Assembly (NCBI GenBank): GCA_945868745.1
Contig: CAMBMK010000009.1
Span: 1-44,268 of the forward strand
Direction: 5' to 3'
DNA from: an uncultured Bacteroidales bacterium
Lineage (GTDB): Bacteria; Bacteroidota; Bacteroidia; Bacteroidales; UBA932
Length of the DNA: 44,268 nt
In this document: in pieces, positions 33,006 through 42,183 of the stretch
Position numbering within the stretch: position 1 is the stretch's first letter
Layout: the number at the start of each line of letters is the position of its first letter
Position numbers and translations under genes: made by a program
Notes under the pieces: generated by a model
What the model was told of the DNA's origin: nothing
The model's input: only the letters and a program-made list of their open reading frames with translations
Databases searched by the model: none

Positions 33006-36000
33006 TTAGAATTTGATGTCCAGTCCGATGGTGTATGTTCTTGCAATGTAGGTCGAGACTCCGGCTTCCGGATCCCATCCCTTGAGGTAGTTGTCGAAGC
33101 AGAATGGGTCGTCGATGTTGACATAGACTCTCAGTCCGCTGAGCTTTGCCTTTGAAATCAATGACTTAGGGAAAGTGTATCCGAGGTTGATGTTCTTGAT
33201 GCGGAGGTATGAGCTGTTCACGATCCAGTAGTCGGACATCTTGTAGTTGTTGTACTCTCCGCCCTGGTGGCTGAGCCTCGGGTAGTCAACCTTTGCATTC
33301 TGCTCATCGGTGTTGTAAACACTCCAGTAGTTGCGGCTGCCGTCGCTGTTCATAAGAGCGGAAGGAGCAGGAAGCCACTGGCCCTGGAACGGGCGGATCA
33401 TGCTTTCGGTAAGGCGTGAATACTGTTTGCCCACGCCGTTGAAGAGCATTGAGAATGAAATTCCCTTCCATCCGAGGCTGATGCTTCCTCCGTAAAGATA
33501 GTGAGGCAGCGAGCTTCCGAGGATCACGCGGTCATAGGTCTCGTTGATTATGCCGTCAGGAGTACCGTCAGGACCGCTCACGTCCACATATTTCACGTCT
33601 CCCGGCATCGTTGAAGCAACCAGGAGCGGGCTGTTTGCGACCTCATCCGCGCTCTGGAAGAGACCGTCGGACTTGTATCCGTACCATGAGTTGTATTCCT
33701 CACCTTCTGTGATGATGGTCCCGTCCGGGTTGAATACCTGCTTGCCGTTGAGGTTGCCCATAATGGACTTGTAGTCGGAAATGTTGGCGCTGACCGCATA
33801 GGTGAAGTCACCGATCTTGTCGTGCCAGCCTATCTTTACCTCCCAGCCCCTCGTGTGCATATCGCCCGCATTGCGCTCAGGTGCGGCATATCCGGTAAAT
33901 CCCGGAATCGCAACGGAAAGGAGCATGTCGGTGGTCTCCTTGAAATAGTAGTCGGCAGTAAGGTCGAGCCTGTTGTCAAAGAATGAGGCGTCAAGGCCGA
34001 GGTCCCAGCTCCAGGTCTTCTCCCAGTGGATGTCCTCGTAGGCATAACCCGCCTGTGCACCGGTTATGACAGATGTAGGCTTGGTGCCTGTGGCATCATA
34101 CATGATCGCCTTGTTGAAAGAGATGTAGGTCTGGTAAGGATAGTTGCCGATGCGCTCGTTTCCGAGTGAGCCCAGCGATGCGCGCAGCTTCAGGTAGCTG
34201 ACAGGCTGGACGTTGGACATGAACTGCTCATTCGAGATTACCCAGCCGAGCGAAACTGAAGGGAAGTATCCCCAGCGGTGGTCCTTGTGGAAACGCGAGG
34301 ATGCGTCGGCGCGGAGGTTGGCCTGGATATAGTACCTGCTGTCATAATTGTACATCAGACGTCCGAAGAATGACCTGTAGGCATTCTGGTATGAGCTGCC
34401 TCCCACGGTAAGGGCGTTGGTGTTGGCAAGGTCCAGGTATGGGAAGGTGGCTATATCCATCTTGTCGGAGGCGGCGTTGACGGACTCGTAGGTGTACTGG
34501 TAGTCCTCGTAGCCGACCATCGCATTGAAATTGTGTCTGCGTCCGAAGGTCTTGTCGTAGGTGGCTGTAACCTGGGTCTCAAGCGCCCTGGAATTGCGCC
34601 TTTCCTCGCTGAGGGAATTGGTGTTGTAGCCGGAGAGGTATCCGAGCATGACATCCGTGTCGTAGGCATCATAGATAGGCACTGCCTTCTTCATCTCCTT
34701 GATTCCGGTGAAGCTGAAGGTCGGAGTCACTGCAGCAGTGATGTCAAGACCGTCTATAGGCTTGACGCTGAGGGAAATCTTTCCGGTGATGTAGTCGCTG
34801 GTGGTCTTTTTCTCACCGCCTTCGCGAAGTGCTGCGAGAGTATTGCTCAGGCTGCCTTCCTTGCCGGGACCCATACGTCCGTCAGGGTATGTTCCGAGAT
34901 AGATTGAAGGGTACATGTAGGCTGCCCTGAGAGGGCTTCCGGATTCAGGGTCATCCTTTACCGCATGGCGGAAGGAAAAGTCGAGGGCACCGGTGAGGAA
35001 ACTGTTGAATTTGATGCTGTTGCGTGCACGGAGGGAAATGCGCTCGTGGCTTGAGCCCTCGTAAAGGGCGTCTGCATTCTCATAGCTTGCGGAAATGCGG
35101 GTCTTCACGACTTTGTTGCCGTAGGTCATTGTCACATTGTGCTTGTGGCGCGGTGCGACCTTGTTGAGAATCTCGTTTTTCCAGTCGTAGTCAGGATAGG
35201 TGATCGGGTCGTACTTGTTGTTCTCAAGGTAGTTCTCGATGTAATCCTTGCTGAATGAAGCATACTCGCCGCCTTCCGGGTTGCCGGCATCGTTCCATGC
35301 CCACTCGTTGTACATTGTCATATAGTCGGTCACTCCGGTGAGGAATGAAGGGAGCTCGGTAGGGGTGTAGAGCGAAAATTCGCCGTTGTAGCCCACTGTG
35401 AGCTGGCCGTCGCTTGCCTCCTTGGTGGTGATGAGGATGACTCCGGCTGCTGCACGTGCTCCGTAGATGGAGGCCGAGGCAGCATCCTTGAGCACGGTGA
35501 TCTGCCTTACGTCCTCAGTGGCCACCTGGTCAAGGCTGCTTACGACCATTCCGTCCACAAGAATGAGCGGGCTTGAATCGCCCATGGTGGTCACACCCCT
35601 GACGGTGACGGTTGCGCTTGCCCCGGGCATGCTGCTGCTTCTTGACACCTGGAGTCCCGGGATGAGGCCCTGGAGCGACTGGGACAGCTGCGAGGTGCTC
35701 TGCTGCGATATGAGCTCGTCATTGACAACGCCCACGGAACCGGTGAGATCCTTTTTCTTTACGGAACCGTAACCGATGACTACGGTCTCCTCAAGCTGCT
35801 CGTAGTCTTCGCTGATGAGGATGTTGAGCGGAGTCTGGCCGTTCCACACCACCGTCACGGTGGTGTAGCCCAGACATGAGAATTCGAGTGTGTGGCCCTT
35901 TGCTGCCTTTTCGACGGTGAAATTGCCGTCCAGGTCAGTGGTTGCCCACTTTCCGTTGTCCTTGTCAAGGACCATAACTCCGGAAACAGGGCCGGAGGCG

Positions 36001-36089
36001 TCTTTGACAACTCCCTTGACGACGTCCTGAGCAAAGAGGGCGACGTTCATCAAAAGTGCGCACAATGCGCTGAATATCATTCGTTTCAT
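33006..36089 (-). CDS. SusC/RagA-family TonB-dependent transporter
   Basis: A 1027-residue outer-membrane transporter. After the signal peptide (to about residue 20) comes a carboxypeptidase-regulatory-like beta-sandwich (about 23-95), a TonB-box region (EETVVIGYG, about 100-108), the plug domain with the SusC signature GVITTTK-like VILITTKEA, and a 22-strand barrel ending in TYTIGLDIKF. No anti-sigma-interacting N-terminal extension (STN/FecR) is present, so it is not of the sigma/anti-sigma-regulated type. An AAAGGA site precedes the ATG. It imports the ligand captured by the SusD partner using TonB energy. Confidence 0.97.
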   Translation of the reverse strand: MKRMIFSALCALLMNVALFAQDVVKGVVKDASGPVSGVMVLDKDNGKWATTDLDGNFTVEKAAKGHTLEFSCLGYTTVTVVWNGQTPLNILISEDYEQLEETVVIGYGSVKKKDLTGSVGVVNDELISQQSTSQLSQSLQGLIPGLQVSRSSSMPGASATVTVRGVTTMGDSSPLILVDGMVVSSLDQVATEDVRQITVLKDAASASIYGARAAAGVILITTKEASDGQLTVGYNGEFSLYTPTELPSFLTGVTDYMTMYNEWAWNDAGNPEGGEYASFSKDYIENYLENNKYDPITYPDYDWKNEILNKVAPRHKHNVTMTYGNKVVKTRISASYENADALYEGSSHERISLRARNSIKFNSFLTGALDFSFRHAVKDDPESGSPLRAAYMYPSIYLGTYPDGRMGPGKEGSLSNTLAALREGGEKKTTSDYITGKISLSVKPIDGLDITAAVTPTFSFTGIKEMKKAVPIYDAYDTDVMLGYLSGYNTNSLSEERRNSRALETQVTATYDKTFGRRHNFNAMVGYEDYQYTYESVNAASDKMDIATFPYLDLANTNALTVGGSSYQNAYRSFFGRLMYNYDSRYYIQANLRADASSRFHKDHRWGYFPSVSLGWVISNEQFMSNVQPVSYLKLRASLGSLGNERIGNYPYQTYISFNKAIMYDATGTKPTSVITGAQAGYAYEDIHWEKTWSWDLGLDASFFDNRLDLTADYYFKETTDMLLSVAIPGFTGYAAPERNAGDMHTRGWEVKIGWHDKIGDFTYAVSANISDYKSIMGNLNGKQVFNPDGTIITEGEEYNSWYGYKSDGLFQSADEVANSPLLVASTMPGDVKYVDVSGPDGTPDGIINETYDRVILGSSLPHYLYGGSISLGWKGISFSMLFNGVGKQYSRLTESMIRPFQGQWLPAPSALMNSDGSRNYWSVYNTDEQNAKVDYPRLSHQGGEYNNYKMSDYWIVNSSYLRIKNINLGYTFPKSLISKAKLSGLRVYVNIDDPFCFDNYLKGWDPEAGVSTYIARTYTIGLDIKF

Positions 36090-36100
36090 AAGTCCTTTCT

Positions 36101-37774
36101 TTATTCTTTAACACAGCGTACAGAATATCCGGCGGTACGCCCCGAAGCGGCGCCTCCGAAGTTGACTGCGGTGGTATGCGACCTGATGCAGAGCGCATTT
36201 ACTCCGCTGGTGCTTGAGGATGCGTAGAAGCAGTATGTACCGATGTTTCCGATAACACCCTGATCATAAAGCAGGCCTCCCGCATATGTAAGCCAGAAGT
36301 CTGTGCTTCCTATTCCGTAATGATCCTTGTCGATTGCACTCTTTGCAAAGGCAACGTTCTTGAGCTGGAGGGCTGTAGGGACGCAGTATCCTGCAGGGCA
36401 AGGGTCAAACATTGTCTTGATTGACTTTGCATTTACAGGATTCTTGGCATCCGTTTCCACAGCGCCGCCCCAGAGGTCATCGTACTGGACTCCCCAGAAC
36501 CAGTCCTTATTGTTGTATGATGAACTTTCAGCATAAAGGACAACCTGAGGATTCTTTATTGCAAAGTCAAGGTTTCCGTTCTCTTCCACGGTAAGCTGCG
36601 GAGCAGGCCAGGTGCCGGTGGTTGCCATGTCATTGCTCTCAGGTTGGGCCTCGTAGGAGAATGAACCGCGCATAGGATCCTTTCGTCCCCACTGGAAATA
36701 GAGTCCGCAGGCGAGCGGATCAACCGTCAGGTATGAGTTAGGCGCAAGCGCACCCACGTTGCGGTCCATCCAGGTAGAGCCTCCATAGACAACATCAGCT
36801 CCCGGAACGGTCACCCAAATGTGCCAGCTCCAGATGATGTTGCCGCTTTCGTCATATGCTGCCACGACTGCATTGCCTTCTACAAGCTCTGTCAGGGATG
36901 CCGTTGTGAACTGGACAAAGCCGTCAACTAGCTCTACGTCCGTAATGATTGCATTATCGTCTGCAGGAGCCACATCGGTGTTGAACGAAGACCAGAGAAC
37001 CTTTGCGGATGCCGGTGCAATTGTAGCTGAAATTGACTGCGATGCAGGTACTGTACCGTTGCCCCTCACTGTGGCGTTGAACTTGTAATATCCGACTTTG
37101 CTGATGATATAGCAGTTGGCTGTACCGTCTGCGCTGAGGTCGGTGTATTCAGGTCTTGGAGCACCGTCTTGAGTAATCGTTACAGTGTAGTCCTTTCCGT
37201 TGATTGTCACAGTGACAGTGGCTGTCCGTGGGTCGTAGGACTCATTCTGAGGGAAGGTGACGGTGACCTTTGTCTCGCCGGTTCCCTGCGTAGCGCTGAG
37301 GGTAAACTCCGGATTGTCGCACGAAGCTGTCCAAGGCTTGTCTCCCAGGACGGTGAAAGATGCTTCGGTATCGGTAAATCCCACCGAAATCCCGCTCTCG
37401 GACACACCGACAGGAACAAGGGCCTTCTGTTTTATGGTCAGGGCGAGCGGAGTCACGCCGTCACCGATGAAACGTATACGGCCGGAACGTACTTCAGCTA
37501 CCGGGTTCGGCTCTACGGTCAGCGTAAAAGTAGTGACGTCACCGTTTTTCTCAGTGCCGCTGATTACAGCCCAATAAGAGTCCGCACCGTCGGTGCAGTC
37601 GTTGTTTACCCTGTAGTAAACGTTGGTAGTCAGGTCAACAGTGGCTGTCCCGCCGTCTGCCGAGACCTCAAGCTCTTTTGTCGAGAGAGTCATCACTGGA
37701 TCAGACTTCTCCTGACAGGCTGTGGATAGCGCAATTGCAGCCATCCCGGCCAAGATTAAATGACTTTTCTTCAT
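36101..37774 (-). CDS. Surface lipoprotein with two BACON-like domains and a FISUMP domain
   Basis: A 557-residue lipoprotein (lipobox LSTAC, Cys20). Residues about 27-115 and 120-207 are two BACON-type Ig-like domains (endings TLTIKQKAL and TVTITQDGAP). A beta-rich middle follows (about 208-330), and residues about 335-557 are a FISUMP-type domain: WMDRNVGALAP, YFQWGRKDP, DPCPAGYCVPT and the terminal GYSVRCVKE. Placed 11 bases before susC, it takes the position of a surface glycan-binding protein, though such genes more often follow susD. Ligand binding is inferred. Confidence 0.82.
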   Translation of the reverse strand: MKKSHLILAGMAAIALSTACQEKSDPVMTLSTKELEVSADGGTATVDLTTNVYYRVNNDCTDGADSYWAVISGTEKNGDVTTFTLTVEPNPVAEVRSGRIRFIGDGVTPLALTIKQKALVPVGVSESGISVGFTDTEASFTVLGDKPWTASCDNPEFTLSATQGTGETKVTVTFPQNESYDPRTATVTVTINGKDYTVTITQDGAPRPEYTDLSADGTANCYIISKVGYYKFNATVRGNGTVPASQSISATIAPASAKVLWSSFNTDVAPADDNAIITDVELVDGFVQFTTASLTELVEGNAVVAAYDESGNIIWSWHIWVTVPGADVVYGGSTWMDRNVGALAPNSYLTVDPLACGLYFQWGRKDPMRGSFSYEAQPESNDMATTGTWPAPQLTVEENGNLDFAIKNPQVVLYAESSSYNNKDWFWGVQYDDLWGGAVETDAKNPVNAKSIKTMFDPCPAGYCVPTALQLKNVAFAKSAIDKDHYGIGSTDFWLTYAGGLLYDQGVIGNIGTYCFYASSSTSGVNALCIRSHTTAVNFGGAASGRTAGYSVRCVKE

Positions 37775-37783
37775 TGCTTGTAG

Positions 37784-39568
37784 TTATGAGTTATTGTTTT
37801 TTCTGTCAATTATCCTGTATGCTGCATAAACAGCAATAAGTGCAGCAATGCCTCCGCAGAAACCGAGCACTATGCCCTTGACTGCAACTGTCTTCGGGTC
37901 ACCGGAGACAAGAAGTCCCAAAAGCAGCAGGGCCACTGCGCCGAGAGTGATGCAGAAGCAGTCCACAGCCATATGGGAATACTGCTTGACCGCCTTCTTT
38001 TCCTCCGGTCCCGGCTCGACTTCCGCCTGCGGGTCGGTATATTCCTCAATCGCATCATATCCCTCGCGCCTGATGCCCCTGCAGGCTGACCAGATCTCCA
38101 TTCCTGCAAGAATCACTATAGGAAGGACACAGCCCGAAATGGATTCAATCAGGCTTGGGCTGAGGACTGATGCCGGCACTGTGAGCTTGGCGGTGATACC
38201 GATCACCCATGTCGCTACCATAGCCCATATCAGCTGGTTGCCTCCGAGACGCTTGGAGAACAGCCCCCAGATGGACGGGATGTAGAGAGGGCACATGACC
38301 ATTGTAAGCAGGGTCACCACCACTTTCTCCGCGCCTCCGGCAAACGGAACCAGCATAGACAGGCCTATTATGACAAGTCCGAACACCAGTGTGAACATCC
38401 TTCCCACCTTGATGCGCCTGCGTTCGTCCGCGCCGCGGTTCTTTTCTTTGTGTCCCCAGATCTCATATGTATAGACATTTGCATACACGTTGAGTATGCC
38501 GGAGACATTGCTGAGCGTAGCCGATAGCATGGCTGCGAGCATCATTCCCACCATACCGCCCATCAGCACGAGCTTGCTCATATTGACATAGGCGTGTTCT
38601 CCGTTGTAGGTCAGGGCGGCAGCATCAAGCTCCATCCCGAGCCCCGGCTCCATCACGCGGTATATCATAGTAGGGAGGTACCAGACAAGAGGCGTGACAA
38701 GATACAGTGCACCGATAAGATAGGTGCTCTTCCTGGCATCCTTTACGGTCGGCACGCTTATGTATCTCTGGACAAACGGCCAGTCGCCTCCGATCATCGA
38801 CACATTCAGCACAACCCACAGCGCAAGCCATAGCCAGGTGTAGGTCGGTGAGGTGCCCGAAAGGAAGCCGGGAATCTGTGTTGCGCCTTCAATGAAACGA
38901 TTCAATCCGCCGACAGCATTAAATGAAAGCGGTATCATGAAGACTACCACGGCGAACAGGACCCCGAACTGTATGACATCGGTCATCAGTACGGCAAGGA
39001 ATCCTCCGGCTATTGTATAGACAAGCGCAATCGTACCGAGAATAAGCAGGGCCCACCATATGCTGAGGTATCCGGCAGGGGAGTCCCCGGCCATCCCGGT
39101 ACTTGCAAGTATGCTTGTGTCAGGTACTTTGATCAGCGCACACATCACCACTGCGACAGCATAGAGGGCAACGGCAGTATGGACTGCCCTGGCGATAATG
39201 CCTGAAATGGTGTAGAAGCTTACCGAACTGTGGCCGAACCTGATGGTAAGGAACTCGCCCGGAGATTTGATGCGGAGCTTTCTCCAGCGCCCGGAAATCC
39301 ATTTTCCGACGATGAATGAGGCTATTCCGAGACAGATGGCGACGACTGCCGCCACCAGTCCGGACTTGTAGGCGACTCCTCCCCACACCACGAATGTGCT
39401 TGCGGAGAAGATGGTCATATAGGAAGATATGCCGGAGAGCCACCAGGATGAGTTGCGTCCGGCTATGAACATATCCTCGGAGCTCTTGATCTTCCGCGAC
39501 ATGATGAGGCTCACGGTGATGAGGCCGAGGAAATAGAATAATATTACTATGTAGTCAAGTGTTCCCAT
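37784..39568 (-). CDS. Sodium:solute symporter (SSS family)
   Basis: A 594-residue inner-membrane symporter with about 14 hydrophobic segments. It starts with YIVILFYFLGLITVSL and SEDMFIAGRNSSWW, the SSS signature, and has GGFLAVLMTDVIQF in the middle and a charged cytoplasmic loop (about 525-550). The family moves sugars, polyols, amino acids or sialic acid with sodium. As the only inner-membrane importer in the operon it probably takes up the liberated small product. It is 9 bases from the surface lipoprotein gene and 1 base from the FAD oxidoreductase gene. Confidence 0.93.
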   Translation of the reverse strand: MGTLDYIVILFYFLGLITVSLIMSRKIKSSEDMFIAGRNSSWWLSGISSYMTIFSASTFVVWGGVAYKSGLVAAVVAICLGIASFIVGKWISGRWRKLRIKSPGEFLTIRFGHSSVSFYTISGIIARAVHTAVALYAVAVVMCALIKVPDTSILASTGMAGDSPAGYLSIWWALLILGTIALVYTIAGGFLAVLMTDVIQFGVLFAVVVFMIPLSFNAVGGLNRFIEGATQIPGFLSGTSPTYTWLWLALWVVLNVSMIGGDWPFVQRYISVPTVKDARKSTYLIGALYLVTPLVWYLPTMIYRVMEPGLGMELDAAALTYNGEHAYVNMSKLVLMGGMVGMMLAAMLSATLSNVSGILNVYANVYTYEIWGHKEKNRGADERRRIKVGRMFTLVFGLVIIGLSMLVPFAGGAEKVVVTLLTMVMCPLYIPSIWGLFSKRLGGNQLIWAMVATWVIGITAKLTVPASVLSPSLIESISGCVLPIVILAGMEIWSACRGIRREGYDAIEEYTDPQAEVEPGPEEKKAVKQYSHMAVDCFCITLGAVALLLLGLLVSGDPKTVAVKGIVLGFCGGIAALIAVYAAYRIIDRKNNNS

Positions 39569-39569
39569 A

Positions 39570-40877
39570 CTAAATCACGGCTCCTGATTTCCTGAGAGTG
39601 TCGCGGAGTTTGCCGGTATCCGCGTCCTGTACCGTTGTGCCTGCGGCTGCGCACTGGGCGGCCGCAACGCCTGCTGCCTGCCCCGTCCCCATGCAGCTGG
39701 CCTGTACCCTGAGCGAAGCGAATGCTATCTTGTCCGCGCTCAGGCACCTTCCCGCAACAAGCAGGTTGGGGAACTCCGGTGCAATGAGGGATCGGTACGG
39801 CACATAAGCCGGTTCCTTGAGGAAGGTGACGTTCTGCTCGGCTCCTCCCGCCCTGTGGATATCAATCGGATGGGCTCCGCGCGAGATGCTGTCGGGATAT
39901 TCGAATGCACCGAGGTATTCCTCTGCGGAGATGGTGTGTACGCCTCTGATGCGCCTTGTCTCGCGAATGCCCCCGTGCACGGCGATAGCGCTCACGTAGC
40001 AGTCCCTGAATTCGTCCACATTCTCCCTGAGCACGCGCGCCATCTTGAAGACATCTTCCCGCAGGCGGCATTCGGCTGCGGTAAAGTCACGGTTGTCGGT
40101 GGCATCGGCACCCGTACGCGTCATATTCACGGCAATGCATCCCGGGTGCAGGGTGGTGCAGAACCACGGCCCGCCGAACTCCGGAATCCCGAGCCTGTCC
40201 TTGAGAGCGAGCAATTTCTGCCGTACAGGGAGACAGTGGCAGTTCTCGCCCTGCCTGTTGTGATGAATGGCCTCCTGCATCATTGGAGTACTTGTGTCAA
40301 CTCCTCCGAGAAGGAAATAGCTTGAGAGCGGCTGCAGCGGGCGTCCTTCGCTGCCCTGCATCGGCACTCCTGCGGAATGTGCGAGGTCGGCATCGCCCGT
40401 ACAATCGACAAATACCTTTCCCTCAATTGCTTCGGTGCCGTTCTTGTTGTCCATGAGTATGTGTGTGATGCGGTTGCCGTCCTTGATGCATCCTGTAAGG
40501 AAAGAGTGCATATACATATCCACTCCGGCCTCGAGCACCATTCTCTGGCACATCAGCTTGTACTTTTCGGGGTCGAATGCCACATTGCCGAGCGGATGCT
40601 CGACCTGTGCGCCCCCGATTTCGCTGAGGCGTCCAACAAACTCCCACGGAATGCCTCCGATAACGAGTTTACCGTTGTATGTGAAAACACTGATCGGAGT
40701 GACATAGCTTGTGGTGGCCATTCCTCCGAAAAAGCCGTACTGTTCGACAATGGCCGTCCTTGCTCCCTGCCTTGCAGCGGCAATCGCGGCGATGAAGCCT
40801 GCCGGACCTCCACCGCAGACCACCACGTCATAGCTGCCGGCAACCTTTGCCGTCCTGTTTACCTGAAGTTCTTTCAT
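39570..40877 (-). CDS. FAD-dependent oxidoreductase
   Basis: A 435-residue flavoprotein with an N-terminal Rossmann motif (DVVVCGGGPAGFIAAIAA, GGGPAG at 22-27), a second FAD motif VFVDCTGDADLAHSAG, and a C-terminal LLVAGRCLSADKIAFASLRV. The layout matches the FAD_oxidored group (PF12831), widespread near Bacteroidota and Planctomycetes sugar loci but of mostly unknown substrate. No signal peptide is seen, so it is likely cytoplasmic. It is the first enzyme gene after the regulator (41-base gap). Confidence 0.87.
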   Translation of the reverse strand: MKELQVNRTAKVAGSYDVVVCGGGPAGFIAAIAAARQGARTAIVEQYGFFGGMATTSYVTPISVFTYNGKLVIGGIPWEFVGRLSEIGGAQVEHPLGNVAFDPEKYKLMCQRMVLEAGVDMYMHSFLTGCIKDGNRITHILMDNKNGTEAIEGKVFVDCTGDADLAHSAGVPMQGSEGRPLQPLSSYFLLGGVDTSTPMMQEAIHHNRQGENCHCLPVRQKLLALKDRLGIPEFGGPWFCTTLHPGCIAVNMTRTGADATDNRDFTAAECRLREDVFKMARVLRENVDEFRDCYVSAIAVHGGIRETRRIRGVHTISAEEYLGAFEYPDSISRGAHPIDIHRAGGAEQNVTFLKEPAYVPYRSLIAPEFPNLLVAGRCLSADKIAFASLRVQASCMGTGQAAGVAAAQCAAAGTTVQDADTGKLRDTLRKSGAVI

Positions 40878-40918
40878 TTCGTCATTATTATATGATTCAA
40901 GTTATGCAAGTTTTGCTG

Positions 40919-41917
40919 TCAATCATTCACCAGTACCGGCTCGAGTACCTTTGAACTGACTTCACGCCCTTCAATCAGGTCAATGAGCATCCTGAATGAT
41001 TCTTCCCCGAATTCTTTTGTGGACTGGCTGATGTGGGGAATCCTCGGGGAATATACCTCAAACACGTCGCAGTCGTCAAATCCGAGATAGGCAATGTCGC
41101 CCGGAATGGAAAGCCCAAGTGTGTTGGCCACCGCGAGTCCCTTCACGGCTGCATTGTTGGAAGGGAAGAAAAGTGCATCGGCCCCGCTTCCCAATACCGT
41201 CGATATGGTAGTTTTGAACACCTCCGTGCCGCTGTTGTAGGGGAGGAATGTGACGCAGTGTTCTATGCCGAGCCTGTCCGCTTCCTGCTTGAATCCCTCG
41301 ATGCGGTCCCTCAGGCTGGAAATCATTGTGTCATAGCAGATTACTCCTATTTTTGTGCATCCTCTCCGTGAAAACGACCTGGCAGCCATTGCGCCTGCCC
41401 TGATGTTGTCGAGGGCGATTGAAGGAATATGGTCGAGTCCGGGGAGCAGTCGGTCCATAATGACGACCTTTATACCCATTTCGGATGTTTTCTTTACGAT
41501 CCGCTCGCTGTTGGCGCAGGGAGCTATTATCATCCCGTCCACATTTGAACTGTAGAGACTGTCCACAAGGCTCGAGAGCCTTTCCACGCTCTCGGAGGAG
41601 CTGCAGAAGATCACGGTGTATCCTTCCTTGAAGGCTGCCTCTTCAAGATGTCCTGCAATGTCGGCGAAAAACTTGTTGGAAATATCCGGGACAATGACCG
41701 CAATGGTCTTCATCTTGCCCCTTCTCAGTCCTGCAGCCTGCCTGTTGGCCTTGTAGTCGAGCTCGCGTACGGCGTCAAGCACTTTCTGTGCGGTCTCTTC
41801 CTTTACCGGGCAGTTGAATTTTCCGTTTTCATCGCGTTTGGCGTTAAGTACCATCGATACAAGCCCGACAGATACTCCGGCTTTGTTTGCGACATCTTTT
41901 ATGGTTGGACGGTTCAT
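40919..41917 (-). CDS. LacI-family transcriptional regulator
   Basis: A 332-residue repressor-type regulator. The N-terminal helix-turn-helix TIKDVANKAGVSVGLVSMVLN (residues 5-25) and hinge NRQAAGLRRGK (about 55-65) precede a periplasmic-binding-protein-like sensor domain (TIAVIVPDISNKFFADI onward). The ATG at 41917 is chosen because the family start (NRPTIKDVA) begins there. It heads the operon, and a LacI-type palindrome overlaps its promoter, so it probably represses itself and the downstream genes until a sugar or polyol effector binds. Confidence 0.94.
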   Translation of the reverse strand: MNRPTIKDVANKAGVSVGLVSMVLNAKRDENGKFNCPVKEETAQKVLDAVRELDYKANRQAAGLRRGKMKTIAVIVPDISNKFFADIAGHLEEAAFKEGYTVIFCSSSESVERLSSLVDSLYSSNVDGMIIAPCANSERIVKKTSEMGIKVVIMDRLLPGLDHIPSIALDNIRAGAMAARSFSRRGCTKIGVICYDTMISSLRDRIEGFKQEADRLGIEHCVTFLPYNSGTEVFKTTISTVLGSGADALFFPSNNAAVKGLAVANTLGLSIPGDIAYLGFDDCDVFEVYSPRIPHISQSTKEFGEESFRMLIDLIEGREVSSKVLEPVLVND

Positions 41918-41947
41918 TGTTTTGTACTTTGGATTAGTGTTGCAGCA

Positions 41948-41980
41948 CAAATATATGAATTAATTTTTGAAACGATTCAA
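41948..41980 (-). promoter_or_regulatory. Promoter with LacI-type operator at the head of the large operon
   Basis: The minus strand carries a -7 box TATATTTG at 41948-41955, 31 bases from the lacI-type start codon. Directly upstream, 41967-41980 reads TTGAAACGATTCAA, a 14-bp imperfect palindrome with a central CG, the usual form of LacI-family operators (TGAAACGxTTCA). Its position across the -33 to spacer region would block RNA polymerase. Confidence 0.6.
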
Positions 41981-42139
41981 TTTTCATAAATTTTTTTAAA
42001 AAATGTTTTATACCTAATATAATGCGATTCCTTCCAGATGACCTCCTCAGAATCTCCATGTTTTCCTATCCGCAGGCAAAAATACTCTGGCGATATTGCA
42101 GAAATGTTAAAAAAAATTTTCTTTTTCGGTAAAAGTGTA

Positions 42140-42169
42140 TATTTTTGCATTTATTAACAACTTTGTTAA
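42140..42169 (+). promoter_or_regulatory. TetR operon promoter with palindromic operator
   Basis: TATTTTTG at 42140-42147 matches the -7 consensus and is followed by GC. At 42154-42169 lies TTAACAACTTTGTTAA, two 7-bp inverted arms with a 2-bp centre, placed over the expected transcription start. This is the normal layout for autorepression by a TetR protein. Upstream, 41981-42139 is AT-rich and shows no gene. Confidence 0.6.
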
Positions 42170-42183
42170 ACAATAAGGTTAAA

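Noticed and set aside
21838..41917. Reading the large operon as a uronate (pectin or alginate) utilisation locus because of the mannitol-dehydrogenase-family gene
   Set aside because: There is no polysaccharide lyase, uronate isomerase, mannonate dehydratase, KDG kinase or aldolase in the cluster.
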